The translations under genes were made by a program, and so were the position numbers. Below, in pieces: positions 44,595 through 53,659 of a DNA stretch of 64,000 nt; within the stretch, counting starts at the first letter, position 1, and the number at the start of each line of letters is the position of its first letter. The notes under the pieces are model-generated. The model had not been told where the DNA came from. It did no database searches and saw only the letters and a list, made by a program, of their open reading frames with translations. Origin of the DNA: Mycobacterium sp. IS-3022 (lineage in GTDB: Bacteria; Actinomycetota; Actinomycetes; Mycobacteriales; Mycobacteriaceae); assembly GCF_001500065.1 (NCBI RefSeq), contig NZ_LQIN01000005.1:62001-126000 (forward strand), given 5' to 3'.

Positions 44595-45479
44595 GTGTCG
44601 ACGTCAACTCGAGGCGCGGTTGTGCAGCGGTCCGTGACGCAACACGACACGGTGGTGTCGATGGTGGAGCGCGTTGCGCTGATCATGAACGCGTTCGACG
44701 AGCCGGGCAAGCACTTGCGCCTGGACCAGGTGGTGACCCGCACCGGGCTGCCACGATCATCTGCCCATCGCATCCTCAAGCAGTTGCACACCGCCGGGCT
44801 GCTGCAACACCACCCGAACGGTTACAGCCTTGCCGCCTCGGCGCTGCCTGCGACGAGGATGGCCGACCACTCGCAGTTGCGGGGCGTGGCATCTCGCGTC
44901 CTCGACCGCCTCCACGCGGACACCGGGTTGGTGGTTCATCTCGGAGTACTGGTCGGCAGCGAGGTCGTCTATCTCGACAAGGTGTCAGGCCGCAGCGGCA
45001 TCGTGGTACCGACGCGAGTCGCCGGTCATACCCGGGCACACGCCAGCGCCTTGGGCAAGGCGATGCTGGCTCAGCTTCCCGCCGAGGAGGTCGATGCGAT
45101 CGTCGGAGATCGTCTTCGCAAGCTCACCCGGGCCACCATCGCCGACCTCCCGACCTTGCATCAGGAGCTGGCCCGTATCCGATCCCGCCACGGGCTGGCC
45201 TACGACAATCAGGAATTGGCGATCGGCCTGGCCAGCGTCGCGGCTTCGCTCAAGACTCCCGACGGTCAGGTAGCGGGGCTGTCGCTGACGGGCGCTGTCC
45301 CGATGAACCGGCTGCAACGGACGGCTCCCTTTGTCATGCGTGCGGCCAGGCACATCTCCCAACAACTCGGGGGCGCGCAACCCGATGCGATGCCGAGCGG
45401 TTCGAAGTCGTCGGCCGCAGTCACCGACAACATCCTTTCCCGCGTGCTACGCACCATCACCTCCGATGCCTGGGTCTGA
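44595..45479 (+). CDS. IclR-family transcriptional regulator
   Basis: A 294-residue IclR regulator. The winged helix is at about residues 22-85 (LRLDQVVTRTGLPRSSAHRILKQL). The C-terminal effector domain carries ASALGKAMLAQLPAEE and QELAIGLASVAA, the typical ligand-pocket blocks. The start is GTG at 44595. Its stop is 6 bp from the end of the convergent flavoprotein gene. It probably controls the divergent flavoprotein pair at 45486-47706, where a 15-bp dyad is present, but this rests on position. Confidence 0.9.
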   Translation: MSTSTRGAVVQRSVTQHDTVVSMVERVALIMNAFDEPGKHLRLDQVVTRTGLPRSSAHRILKQLHTAGLLQHHPNGYSLAASALPATRMADHSQLRGVASRVLDRLHADTGLVVHLGVLVGSEVVYLDKVSGRSGIVVPTRVAGHTRAHASALGKAMLAQLPAEEVDAIVGDRLRKLTRATIADLPTLHQELARIRSRHGLAYDNQELAIGLASVAASLKTPDGQVAGLSLTGAVPMNRLQRTAPFVMRAARHISQQLGGAQPDAMPSGSKSSAAVTDNILSRVLRTITSDAWV

Positions 45480-45485
45480 AGCGCA

Positions 45486-46583
45486 TCACCAGATCAGGTC
45501 GTCGACTTTCAGGCCGAATGCGAACCGACCGACCACCGACAACACCTGTTCGACATTGCTGGCGACGTGTGTCCGGGCCGTCTGTACGTCACGCCATACC
45601 CGCTCGACCAGAGCATCGCCGCCGACGTCCGTGTCGGATTCCCGGATGAAGGTTTGGATGGCCCGTACGGCGCGGTCGGATGCGACTACCTGGTCCCGTC
45701 GTGAGCGCAGTATCAGTGCAGTGTCGGGTTCGGAGGCGTCGCGCGCGCAAGCCATGAGTTCGGTTAGGTTGCGCCGTATTTGAAGTCCGGAGAGTTCGAG
45801 GTCTGAGGCTGCCATCGCGACCGGGGTCTGCGCTGTGCTGGCGTCCGGTCGTCGAGCAGTCAGGACGTTGTCAGCAGCACCGAGCAGGGGCACGGTCCCC
45901 GTGTGCGTGTACAACGTGGGTTGCGGAAGCCGGTAGAGCGGGTTGACGACGGTCCGCTGGTCGAGGCCGAGCCAGCCGAACGTCCGGTGCGCCGGCACGA
46001 GCGCGTTGGAGACGACGACATCGTCGGCGCCGATCCCGCGCAGGCCCAAGCCATTCCAGTGCGATTCGACGGTATAGTCCGCGCACGGCACCAGGGCCGC
46101 GATGAAATCCTGGGCTGCGCCGTCGTCGCCGACCAACACCGCGGCGGCGATCAGCCATGACGCGTGATGGATGCCTGTGCAGCGGTTCCATCGACCCGAC
46201 AGGCGGTAACCGCGACCGACCCGCTCGAGGCGTCCGGTCGGGGCATAGGACGCGCAGACCAGCGCCCGCGGATCCGAGCCCCACACGTCCTGTTGCGCCC
46301 GCTCGTCGAACAACGCCAAATGCCAGCTGTTCACGCCCAGCATCCCGGCCAGCCACCCCGTTGAAGTACATGCCGAGGACAGCTCGCGCGTCAGCACAAG
46401 GTAGTGGTAGGGATCGGCTTCCAGACCTCCGAACGCCTTGGGACGCAGCATCGAGAAGAACCCCGCCTCGTGGAGCTCCACGATCACGCTGGAATCGACA
46501 GCACCGCGGCGGTCGACGTCACTTGCCGCGTCAGCGATCGCGGGAAGCAGCGACTCAACGGTGTCGATTTCACTGTCCCTCAT
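45486..46583 (-). CDS. Acyl-CoA dehydrogenase-fold flavoprotein (group D monooxygenase-like)
   Basis: A 365-residue flavoprotein with ACAD fold but without the CoA-binding and catalytic Glu pattern of true dehydrogenases. GFFSMLRPKAFGGLEADPYHYLVLTRELSSACTSTGWLAGML is the N-terminal block seen in HsaA, HpaH-like and DszC-like hydroxylases. RVGRGYRLSGRWNRCTGIHHASW is the flavin loop region. It likely uses reduced flavin from a separate reductase. ATG at 46583 begins the conserved block. It is divergent from a second, related flavoprotein. Confidence 0.8.
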   Translation of the reverse strand: MRDSEIDTVESLLPAIADAASDVDRRGAVDSSVIVELHEAGFFSMLRPKAFGGLEADPYHYLVLTRELSSACTSTGWLAGMLGVNSWHLALFDERAQQDVWGSDPRALVCASYAPTGRLERVGRGYRLSGRWNRCTGIHHASWLIAAAVLVGDDGAAQDFIAALVPCADYTVESHWNGLGLRGIGADDVVVSNALVPAHRTFGWLGLDQRTVVNPLYRLPQPTLYTHTGTVPLLGAADNVLTARRPDASTAQTPVAMAASDLELSGLQIRRNLTELMACARDASEPDTALILRSRRDQVVASDRAVRAIQTFIRESDTDVGGDALVERVWRDVQTARTHVASNVEQVLSVVGRFAFGLKVDDLIW

Positions 46584-46619
46584 AGCGCCGCCTGATTCCG
46601 GGAGCCTTGTGCCACCATC

Positions 46620-46634
46620 ATGAATACCATTCAT
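46620..46634. promoter_or_regulatory. 15-bp dyad between the divergent flavoprotein genes
   Basis: ATGAAT-ACC-ATTCAT is a perfect inverted repeat with a 3-base centre in the 70-bp gap between the two flavoprotein starts. Its size fits an IclR-type operator and an IclR gene is one gene away. Confidence 0.5.
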
Positions 46635-46653
46635 CGCAGCCAAGGGAGTGGGC

Positions 46654-47706
46654 ATGACCAAGTCGTCCGGTGTGCGAAGCGCCGCACAGGAAACACTCGA
46701 CTCCTTGGCAGTGATGGTTCGCCGCCACCAGGCCTCCACAGCGCCTGAAATCATTGCAACGCTGCATGATTCAGGAGCCAGCCGGTTGCTGCGCCCGGCC
46801 CGATATGGAGGGCTGGAGGTCGATGCCGAAGGATTCGTCTCGCTGATCGGTGGGCTCGCCGCCCTGGACGGGTCGGCAGGTTGGCTCTGCGCGATGTTCA
46901 ACGTGGCGGCCTATGACGTCAGCACCCTGCCCGAGCGCGTGGCGAACGACGTCTGGGGCGCCGACGCCAACGCATTGATCGCACCCTGCTACAGCGCCGG
47001 GGGTCGATTGGCTCAAAGCACCGGCGATCGAATGCTGACCGGCCGATGGCAGTTCGTCGCGGGCGGCGAATACGCCGACTGGTTTCTGCTGACCGCGGAC
47101 GTAGACGGGACGCCGCACCGTGTCCTGGTGCCGCGCAGCGCTGTCCACATCGAGCCGGCCCAGCACCCGACCGGACTCGACGCGGCGGCTATCCGCGATG
47201 TGACGGTGACGGACCTGCCGGTCGAGCAACGACATATCTTCCAAAATGCCGTCGAGCGTGCGCAATTCGCACCGCGAACCGCCGCCCGGGTGCTCGCGGG
47301 TGCGGCCGCGGCAGCGGTGGTCGTGGGGTCGGCTGACGGTGTCTGGCGGACTTTTGTCGAGCAAATGCGCGAACGGCTCGCCGCTTCGTACGGCAGCGAA
47401 GAGCTGACCGATCAGACGTCGACGACTGTGCATGTCGCCCGGGCGGCTTCGGACATCGATGCCGCCCGGCTGCAGATCGAGGCGTCGTTTCGACCAGGCA
47501 CAGACGCGGTTCGGGACACCTTCCGGGGCGCGGCGTGGGCACATCGGCAAGCCGCCATACGGGCGCGCGATGCCGCCGATCAGCTGCTGGGTGCCAGCCA
47601 TCGGCACGCGCTCGATGCCTCAGACCAAGTCACCCGCCTGTGGCGAGACGTCCACGCCGCTTGTCGGCTGACCGTATTCCTGCTCGATGGCCTGGATTCG
47701 GGATGA
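46654..47706 (+). CDS. Second ACAD-fold flavoprotein (group D monooxygenase-like)
   Basis: A 350-residue relative of the divergent protein, with the same N-terminal block (GASRLLRPARYGGLEVDAEGFVSLIGGLAALDGSAGWLCAMF) and loop SAGGRLAQSTGDRMLTGRWQFVAGGEYADW. ATG at 46654 has AAGGGAG five bases upstream, and the dyad at 46620-46634 sits just before. The C-terminal RLWRDVHAACRLT is conserved in the group. Its last 87 bases overlap the end of the convergent WS/DGAT gene. Whether the two flavoproteins act in one pathway or form a heteromer is open. Confidence 0.8.
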   Translation: MTKSSGVRSAAQETLDSLAVMVRRHQASTAPEIIATLHDSGASRLLRPARYGGLEVDAEGFVSLIGGLAALDGSAGWLCAMFNVAAYDVSTLPERVANDVWGADANALIAPCYSAGGRLAQSTGDRMLTGRWQFVAGGEYADWFLLTADVDGTPHRVLVPRSAVHIEPAQHPTGLDAAAIRDVTVTDLPVEQRHIFQNAVERAQFAPRTAARVLAGAAAAAVVVGSADGVWRTFVEQMRERLAASYGSEELTDQTSTTVHVARAASDIDAARLQIEASFRPGTDAVRDTFRGAAWAHRQAAIRARDAADQLLGASHRHALDASDQVTRLWRDVHAACRLTVFLLDGLDSG

Positions 47707-49086
47707 GGCAGCGCTCAACTCAGCGAGCACCTCGGGCAGGTGCTCGGCGATCTCGAAGGGGTCGGCCACCTGGTCACCGCAACTGAGCACCCCGATGGCC
47801 ATGTCGTTCTGGTAGCTCCAGCCGGTGAAGTTCAGCCCCATGGGGAACACCAGCGGGCCAGTGGAGATGAGCTTTTCGATGGGCGCCCCGCCCCAGTAGA
47901 GGCGGCGCTGCGGTCCTCGCATGTTGGAGGCGATGAGGCTGAACATCGGCCGCCGGCTCACTTTTGCGCCGATTATCGGCAGCACCCGTGAGTACAGCCA
48001 GAACAGCGGCCAGTACTCCATCCAGTCGTGCTGTAGGAAAGCATCCCGTTCTGCCTGCACCTCGCGCGCCGTCTTGGTGGCAGTCGCAATGGCATGCAGG
48101 CGCTCGACCGGATCGGCGATGTGGGTGGCGAAGTCGACGTTCCAACGTGCGACCTGATTGCCCCACTCCACCTCCGCGCCGGGCGGCCGCATCGACACGG
48201 GCACCACCGCGGTCAAGGGCTCCTCGCTCAACTCGCCGCGCCGGTCCAGGAATTCACGAAGCGCACCGCTGCACAACGTGAGGAACACGTCGTTCACCGT
48301 CACATCGAAGGTCTTGGCGACCCGCCGTATTTCCTGAATATCGCAGCTGCGGTAAGCGAACCGGCGATCGGCGGTCAGCGGCTCGTTGAACGGTGCCGGG
48401 GGCGCGGCGAATGCCTTGGCGTAGCCGGGCTTGCCGGCCTTCTGGCGGTTCCGGATGATGCGAGTGACGCGTGCTGTGCGAGCAACGATGCCGGGGAACC
48501 GAGCGAGCGCGGCGAGTTGATGGCGTAGCACCAAGGGGAACCAGATCCACGGGGCCGGCCGACGCTCGCTGGGCATCGGAATTCGCCGCAGCCTCGGCAA
48601 CGGAGTCGCGGGATCGGCGCTGAAAACGGTTTCGAGGAGTCGCAGCGAGGCGGACCCGTCGGCCACCGCATGGTGGATCTTGAGCATGAGCGCGACCCGG
48701 CCGTCCGCGAGACCGTCGATGTACCACAGTTGCCATGCCGGACGGTTTCGGTCGAGCGCCTCGGTGAAGATCGTGCTCAACGCTGCCGCGAGCTCGCGAT
48801 CGCCGCCCGGTGCTGCCGCCGTCGCCCGCTGGACGTGGTAGTCGATGTCGACCTGGGGCCGCGCGATCCACCACGGCCGCCCAAACCCGACTCGCGGCAT
48901 CAACAGCTGCCACTGCAGCGGTTCCACGCGGTCCACCAGACCGGGGATGGCGTCCTTGACCGCCTCGAATGTGAGTGCCTCGTGCCCCTGGCTCGGGTCG
49001 AGCACGACGACCTTCATCGTATGTTGCGGTTGCGCATCGCTCTCCCACGCGAGGAAACTGTTGTCTTCACCCTTCAGACGCCGCAT
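47620..49086 (-). CDS. WS/DGAT acyltransferase (second copy)
   Basis: A 488-residue WS/DGAT protein. HHAVADGSASLRLLE (about residues 138-152) is the catalytic motif, and NMRGPQRRLYWGG lies in the C-terminal half. It has a C-terminal extension past the usual end and overlaps the convergent flavoprotein gene by 87 bases. It is divergent from a fadD12-like acyl-CoA ligase, and this WS/DGAT plus FadD12 plus lipase neighbourhood also occurs in M. tuberculosis (Rv1425-lipO-fadD12), which supports a storage-lipid role. Confidence 0.9.
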   Translation of the reverse strand: MRRLKGEDNSFLAWESDAQPQHTMKVVVLDPSQGHEALTFEAVKDAIPGLVDRVEPLQWQLLMPRVGFGRPWWIARPQVDIDYHVQRATAAAPGGDRELAAALSTIFTEALDRNRPAWQLWYIDGLADGRVALMLKIHHAVADGSASLRLLETVFSADPATPLPRLRRIPMPSERRPAPWIWFPLVLRHQLAALARFPGIVARTARVTRIIRNRQKAGKPGYAKAFAAPPAPFNEPLTADRRFAYRSCDIQEIRRVAKTFDVTVNDVFLTLCSGALREFLDRRGELSEEPLTAVVPVSMRPPGAEVEWGNQVARWNVDFATHIADPVERLHAIATATKTAREVQAERDAFLQHDWMEYWPLFWLYSRVLPIIGAKVSRRPMFSLIASNMRGPQRRLYWGGAPIEKLISTGPLVFPMGLNFTGWSYQNDMAIGVLSCGDQVADPFEIAEHLPEVLAELSAASSRIQAIEQEYGQPTSGVDVSPQAGDLV

Positions 49087-49222
49087 TTCTCACCTTCAAC
49101 TTCTCGTACTGCAGCCCGGGGGCGGCTTGTGGTATCCATCACTTGTACGGCCTCACTGTGCCGAAGGAGACGTCTTGTCTCGAACAGTGAGACTGCCCAT
49201 CATCGCGCGCGGTGCCCCGCCA

Positions 49223-49228
49223 TACCGT
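49223..49228 (+). promoter_or_regulatory. Putative -10 of the fadD12-like gene
   Basis: TACCGT fits TANNNT and ends 7 bases before the GTG at 49236. This supports the inner GTG over the one at 49212. Confidence 0.35.
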
Positions 49229-49235
49229 TTTCGGC

Positions 49236-50909
49236 GTGCGGCGATACATTCCAGACCAGCTCATTTTTCGTGGCGCCAGGCTGGCCGCCACCGCCGACCG
49301 GCTCAAGGTGACGGCTCGCAGCCTCAAGGTGCTACGCGAGGCCGGCTTGTCCGGCGGACTCGCCGACGGCGTTCGATCGGCGAAGATGGTGAGGGCCTAC
49401 GGTCCCTTCGCCGGGATCATCGAGACCGCCGCTCTCCGCGACGCCGATGCCGTGGCTATCACCGACGACATGGGTGACCTGACGTTCGCCGAGCTGAACG
49501 GGCGGGTTAATGCGCTGGCACGAGGATGGACCGAAGCGGGCTTCGGGCGCGGTGACGTGGTGGCGGTGCTGTGCCGCGACCATCGCGGGCTGATCACGGT
49601 GCTGGCGGCGGCGGGAAAGATCGGTGCCCAGACACTGCTGATGAACACCGGCTTCGCCAAGCCGCAATTGGCCGACGTCGCTCACCGCGAGAACGTCTCG
49701 GTCCTGGTCTACGACGAGGAGTTCTCCGCTCTTGTCGACGCCATCGATCCGAGGGTGCGTCGCTACGTGGCCTGGGGCGGTGCTGATTCCGAAGCCGGTC
49801 CGGACGACGTCGACAGCTCTCTCGAGCGGTTGATCCGGTCGACTTCCAGTGCGCCGGTTACGGGGCCGCCTCAGCCGGGCGGTCTGACACTGCTGACCAG
49901 CGGCACAACCGGCACACCGAAGGGGGCGCCGCGCGGCAAGACCTCGCCGCTGTTCTCCGCGCAGCTGCTTGACCGCGTCCCGCGTCGGCGTGGCGAAACC
50001 TGCATGCTGGCCGCACCGATCTTCCACGGCACCGGTTTGGGTCAGGCGGTCCTGTCGCTGGCGCTGGGGAATCGGTTGGTGCTGCGCCGGAAGTTCGATG
50101 CCGAGGAAACTCTGCGTGCGATCGCCACATATCGGTGCAGCGTCCTGGTGGTGGTTCCCACGATGCTGCAGCGAATCCTCGCGCTGCGCAAGGAGATTCG
50201 CAACCGCTACGACACCTCTTCGCTACGGATCGTCTTCGTTTCGGGCTCCGCCATGGCACCTGACCTGGTCACCCGTGCCCTAGACGAGTTCGGCCCCGTG
50301 CTCTACAACCTCTACGGTTCCACCGAGCTCGCCGTGATGACGGTCGCGATGCCCGAAGACCTGCTTCACGATCCGCGGACGGCTGGCCGCCCACCGGTCG
50401 GCTGCGGCGTCCGGCTGTACGACGCGGACGGCAACCGGATCACGGCGCCGAACACCATCGGCCGAATATTCGCCGGCAGCAACATCAGCTTCTCGGGTTA
50501 CACCGACGGGCGCGGAAAAGAGGTCATCGACGGCCTGCTCAGCGCCGGCGACGTCGGCCACTTCGACGAAACCGGACGACTCTACGTCGACGGCCGGGAC
50601 GACGACATGGTGATCTGCGGTGGCGAGAACGTCTATCCCCTCGAAGTCGAGAACCTGATCTGCGGGCACCCTGACGTCGACGAGGTCGCCGTGATCGGCG
50701 TCGACGACCCCGATTTCGGCCAACGGCTGAACGCGTACGTGGTGCCCGTCGAAGGCAGCACCATCAACCCTGAGGACATCAAGGACTACGTGCGCGCCAA
50801 CCTGGCTCGCTACAAGGTGCCCCGTGACGTCGAATTCCTCGATGCACTGCCCCGCAACGCCACCGGAAAGGTGTTGCGCGCCGAACTGATCGGCGGTGGC
50901 GTGAAATGA
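49236..50909 (+). CDS. Acyl-CoA synthetase, FadD12-like
   Basis: A 557-residue ANL ligase. LTSGTTGTPKGAPRG (around residue 210) is the ATP-binding motif, LYGSTELAVMTV the adenine-site motif, GDVGHFDETGRLYVDGRDDDMVICGGENVYP the hinge, and PRNATGKVLR holds the catalytic lysine. FadD12 of M. tuberculosis sits in the same kind of neighbourhood (WS/DGAT, Lip protein). The start is GTG at 49236, with 49212 as alternative. Its stop overlaps the next hydrolase start by 4 bases, beginning a coupled run with two SDRs. Confidence 0.9.
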   Translation: MRRYIPDQLIFRGARLAATADRLKVTARSLKVLREAGLSGGLADGVRSAKMVRAYGPFAGIIETAALRDADAVAITDDMGDLTFAELNGRVNALARGWTEAGFGRGDVVAVLCRDHRGLITVLAAAGKIGAQTLLMNTGFAKPQLADVAHRENVSVLVYDEEFSALVDAIDPRVRRYVAWGGADSEAGPDDVDSSLERLIRSTSSAPVTGPPQPGGLTLLTSGTTGTPKGAPRGKTSPLFSAQLLDRVPRRRGETCMLAAPIFHGTGLGQAVLSLALGNRLVLRRKFDAEETLRAIATYRCSVLVVVPTMLQRILALRKEIRNRYDTSSLRIVFVSGSAMAPDLVTRALDEFGPVLYNLYGSTELAVMTVAMPEDLLHDPRTAGRPPVGCGVRLYDADGNRITAPNTIGRIFAGSNISFSGYTDGRGKEVIDGLLSAGDVGHFDETGRLYVDGRDDDMVICGGENVYPLEVENLICGHPDVDEVAVIGVDDPDFGQRLNAYVVPVEGSTINPEDIKDYVRANLARYKVPRDVEFLDALPRNATGKVLRAELIGGGVK

Positions 50910-51871
50910 CCGACACCCGGACCATGCAGCGCGAAGTCGCGGGCCGCATGACCGCAGCCTTCTCGTCGATCCTCGCCGGCAATGGCAACGCCATGGAGGT
51001 CCGGGCCAGCCTCAAAGCCAGCCGCAGAGCTCCGCTCCCGAACCCGGTCGCCCGGATCGAGGAGCGCGTCATTCCAGGACCCGACGGTGGCGACGGACCT
51101 CGGGTTCGCATCTACTTTCCGTTGGAGCCGGACGGATCCGCCGACGGAATACCGGTGCTGATCTACTTCCACGGCGGCGGGTTTGTCCTCTGCGACCTGG
51201 ACTCGCACGACTCGTGTTGCCGCAAGCTCGCCAATGGTGTTGGCGCGGTGGTGGTCTCGGTTGACTACCGGCTTGCGCCGGAGTTCCCGTTCCCTGCCGC
51301 CGTCGAAGACGCGTGGGCTGCCACCGAGTGGGTGGCCCACCATGTCGGCGACCTCGGCGGCGATCCCGCGCGTCTGGTAGTGGCCGGCGACAGTGCCGGC
51401 GGCAACCTGGCAGCGGTGATCGCGATGATGGCCCGTGATCGTGGTGCACCCTCGATCGCATTCCAGGTGTTGATCTATCCCGTGGTCGACCAACGCCGAA
51501 AGACTTCGGTGAAGAGCCGGCACGCCGCCAAAGGTGTACTCACCGCGGAACACATGCAGTGGTTCACGGAGCAATACCTTGGGAAAGACGGCGACCGGAC
51601 GAATGTGTTGGCATCGCCCATCCTCGGCGAATTCGATGGCCTGCCGCCCGCGCATATCGTCACCGGTGATCTGGATCCACTGTGTGAAGAGGGTGAGGAA
51701 TTCGCTCAGCGGCTTCGTGCTGCCGGAGTTCCGGTCACGGTTCGGCGCTACGAGGGTGGTTTCCATGGATTCTTCAACTTGGCCGACCACCTGCCGGCCG
51801 CCCAGAAAGCCAACGATGACGTGTGCGCAATCCTGCGTGACGCATTGAGAGGAGAACCGCAGTGCAATTGA
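50906..51871 (+). CDS. HSL-family lipase/esterase
   Basis: A 321-residue hormone-sensitive-lipase type hydrolase. YFHGGGFVLCD is the oxyanion motif, GDSAGGNLAAV the nucleophile elbow (Ser at about 160), with the Asp in TGDLDPLCEEG and the His in GGFHGFFNL. It overlaps the FadD stop (ATGA) and its own stop overlaps the SDR start by 10 bases. It would release fatty acids or deacylate an ester for the neighbouring ligase. The M. tuberculosis counterpart by position is LipO, but the identity is not certain. Confidence 0.9.
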   Translation: MTDTRTMQREVAGRMTAAFSSILAGNGNAMEVRASLKASRRAPLPNPVARIEERVIPGPDGGDGPRVRIYFPLEPDGSADGIPVLIYFHGGGFVLCDLDSHDSCCRKLANGVGAVVVSVDYRLAPEFPFPAAVEDAWAATEWVAHHVGDLGGDPARLVVAGDSAGGNLAAVIAMMARDRGAPSIAFQVLIYPVVDQRRKTSVKSRHAAKGVLTAEHMQWFTEQYLGKDGDRTNVLASPILGEFDGLPPAHIVTGDLDPLCEEGEEFAQRLRAAGVPVTVRRYEGGFHGFFNLADHLPAAQKANDDVCAILRDALRGEPQCN

Positions 51872-52659
51872 GAAACACCCGCGCACTCGTCACGGGCGCA
51901 AGTCGCGGTCTGGGCAAGAGCATTGCCGAGACGCTCGCACAGCGCGGCGTCGATGTCGCACTGGTGGCGCGAAACAGCGATTCGCTCGAGATCCTGGCGA
52001 AAGAACTCGACGGTAAGGCTTATCCGACCGATCTTGGCGACCCCGACGCCGTCGGCGGCCTGATCGAGCGCGTGGAAGCCGACGGCCCGATCGACGTGCT
52101 GATCAACAACGCCGGGATCGACCGGGTCGGCCGGTTTTACGAGGCCACCGCCGAGGAGGTGCGAGAACTCCTGCAGGTCAACCTGAACGCGCCGATGGAG
52201 CTGTGCCGTCAAGTGTTGCCGCTCATGCTGGCGCGACGGCGTGGTCACATCGTCAACGTTTCGTCGATGGGTGCTATCTCGACCGGCCCGGGCGTCACCC
52301 TGTACGGCGCCTCAAAGGCAGGACTGAGCCACTTCACAGCGGGTATTCGTTCGGAACTGCGGGGCAAGCCGGTCGGTACGACGCTCGTCCAGATCGGCGA
52401 GGTCAAGACCGACATGATCGACCACATTCGCCAGTTCGGTCCGGCACGGCGCACCATCGAGCGGTCATTGAAGTGGAAAGCGCTCCCCCCGGAGGCTCTG
52501 GAACCTGACGAAGTCGCCAAGGCGATCGCAGTGGCGATCGAGCGCAATCAGCGGCATGTCATCCTGCCGAAGCGGATAGCCGTGATGGCCAACTTCACCG
52601 AGTTCCCTCGCCGCGTTTCCGAACTCATGCTGACAGGCATCGACCAGGATTCGGACTAA
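51862..52659 (+). CDS. SDR-family oxidoreductase, in fadD12/lipase operon
   Basis: A 265-residue SDR with TGASRGLGKSI near residue 11, NNAGIDRVG, NVSSMGAIS and YGASK. The GTG start follows GAGAGGAG and overlaps the lipase stop. The C-terminus (RNQRHVILPKR) lacks the DGG end of FabG-like SDRs and resembles the acyl-chain reductases of the DltE/YqjQ type. Likely acts on a lipid aldehyde or ketone. Confidence 0.88.
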   Translation: MQLRNTRALVTGASRGLGKSIAETLAQRGVDVALVARNSDSLEILAKELDGKAYPTDLGDPDAVGGLIERVEADGPIDVLINNAGIDRVGRFYEATAEEVRELLQVNLNAPMELCRQVLPLMLARRRGHIVNVSSMGAISTGPGVTLYGASKAGLSHFTAGIRSELRGKPVGTTLVQIGEVKTDMIDHIRQFGPARRTIERSLKWKALPPEALEPDEVAKAIAVAIERNQRHVILPKRIAVMANFTEFPRRVSELMLTGIDQDSD

Positions 52660-52662
52660 ACG

Positions 52663-53454
52663 ATGGCGGGTCTGGTAGACCTTTCCGGAAAGGTCGCGAT
52701 CATCACCGGAGCGGCGCGCGGACAAGGAGCCGCCGAGGCCCGCTTGTTCGCCTCCCTCGGCGCCCGAGTGATGCTCACCGACATCCTCGTCGACGAAGGC
52801 AAGCAGGTTGCCGCATCGATCGGGCCGTCGGCGCGCTTTTTTCGCCACGATGTCGGGGATGAGAACCACTGGCGCGCAACAGTTGACGCGGCCATCGATA
52901 CATTCGGCGGAGTCGATGTCCTCGTCAACAACGCGGCGATATGCGTCAATCAGCCCATCGTCGAGCAACCCCTGGACGGGTTCGAGCAGATGCTGCGGGT
53001 AAACGTGATCGGCCCATTTCTCGGCATCCGGACCGTGACAGAACCGATGAAGGCGGCCGGCGGCGGGTCGATCATCAACGTCTCGTCACAGGCGGGCCTG
53101 CAGGGCCTCGCGGGCTACAGCGCCTACGGCGCCTCGAAATGGGGGCTGCGGGGGATGTCCAAGGTCGCGGCAATCGAGCTGGGTCCGTTCGGCATTCGGG
53201 TCAATACCGTTTATCCGGGCATGATCGACACGCCGATGATTGCGCACTTGTCCGTCAGCCGGGGCCCGGGAGGGCACCCGGGTGCGCCGCTGACCCGAGT
53301 AGGGACACCGGACGAAGTCGCCGACGTCGTCGCCTTCCTGGCCTCAGACGCCTCCTCCTACATCACCGGGGCCGACCTGGCGGTGGACGGCGGCGCCAGT
53401 GCCGGCCGGATTCCGGTCACCCCGCAGCCGCGAGAAGACGCAAAGGCGCCCTGA
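52663..53454 (+). CDS. SDR-family oxidoreductase (FabG3-like)
   Basis: A 263-residue classical SDR: TGAARGQGAAE near residue 16, NNAAICV, NVSSQAGLQG, YGASK and ADLAVDGGASAG near the end. It starts 3 bases after the previous stop, so it is part of the same operon. It is similar in overall layout to the SDR at 40694-41476, which suggests paralogous hydroxysteroid/hydroxyacyl dehydrogenases. Confidence 0.88.
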   Translation: MAGLVDLSGKVAIITGAARGQGAAEARLFASLGARVMLTDILVDEGKQVAASIGPSARFFRHDVGDENHWRATVDAAIDTFGGVDVLVNNAAICVNQPIVEQPLDGFEQMLRVNVIGPFLGIRTVTEPMKAAGGGSIINVSSQAGLQGLAGYSAYGASKWGLRGMSKVAAIELGPFGIRVNTVYPGMIDTPMIAHLSVSRGPGGHPGAPLTRVGTPDEVADVVAFLASDASSYITGADLAVDGGASAGRIPVTPQPREDAKAP

Positions 53455-53659
53455 TGCGGATGCATCTCGCTGAGCGAGACTGGTCCACACGAATCGCAGT
53501 CGTCCAAGTAGAAACATCTTGTGTGAAGGTGCACGCGTCGCTCAGTGGAATCTACCCCGAAGGCCCATAACTCCAGGGGCCCAACGGAATACCACTGGAC
53601 CGAGATCTGCGGCAGCAACTGCAGCCCTCTCGCGACGATGATCGAGATGTGAGGAAACA
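53455..53659. other. Non-coding stretch after the fadD12/SDR operon
   Basis: No convincing reading frame, RNA gene or repeat in these 205 bases. They lead into the small membrane-peptide gene, so its promoter is presumably here, but no clear -35/-10 pair stands out. Confidence 0.4.
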
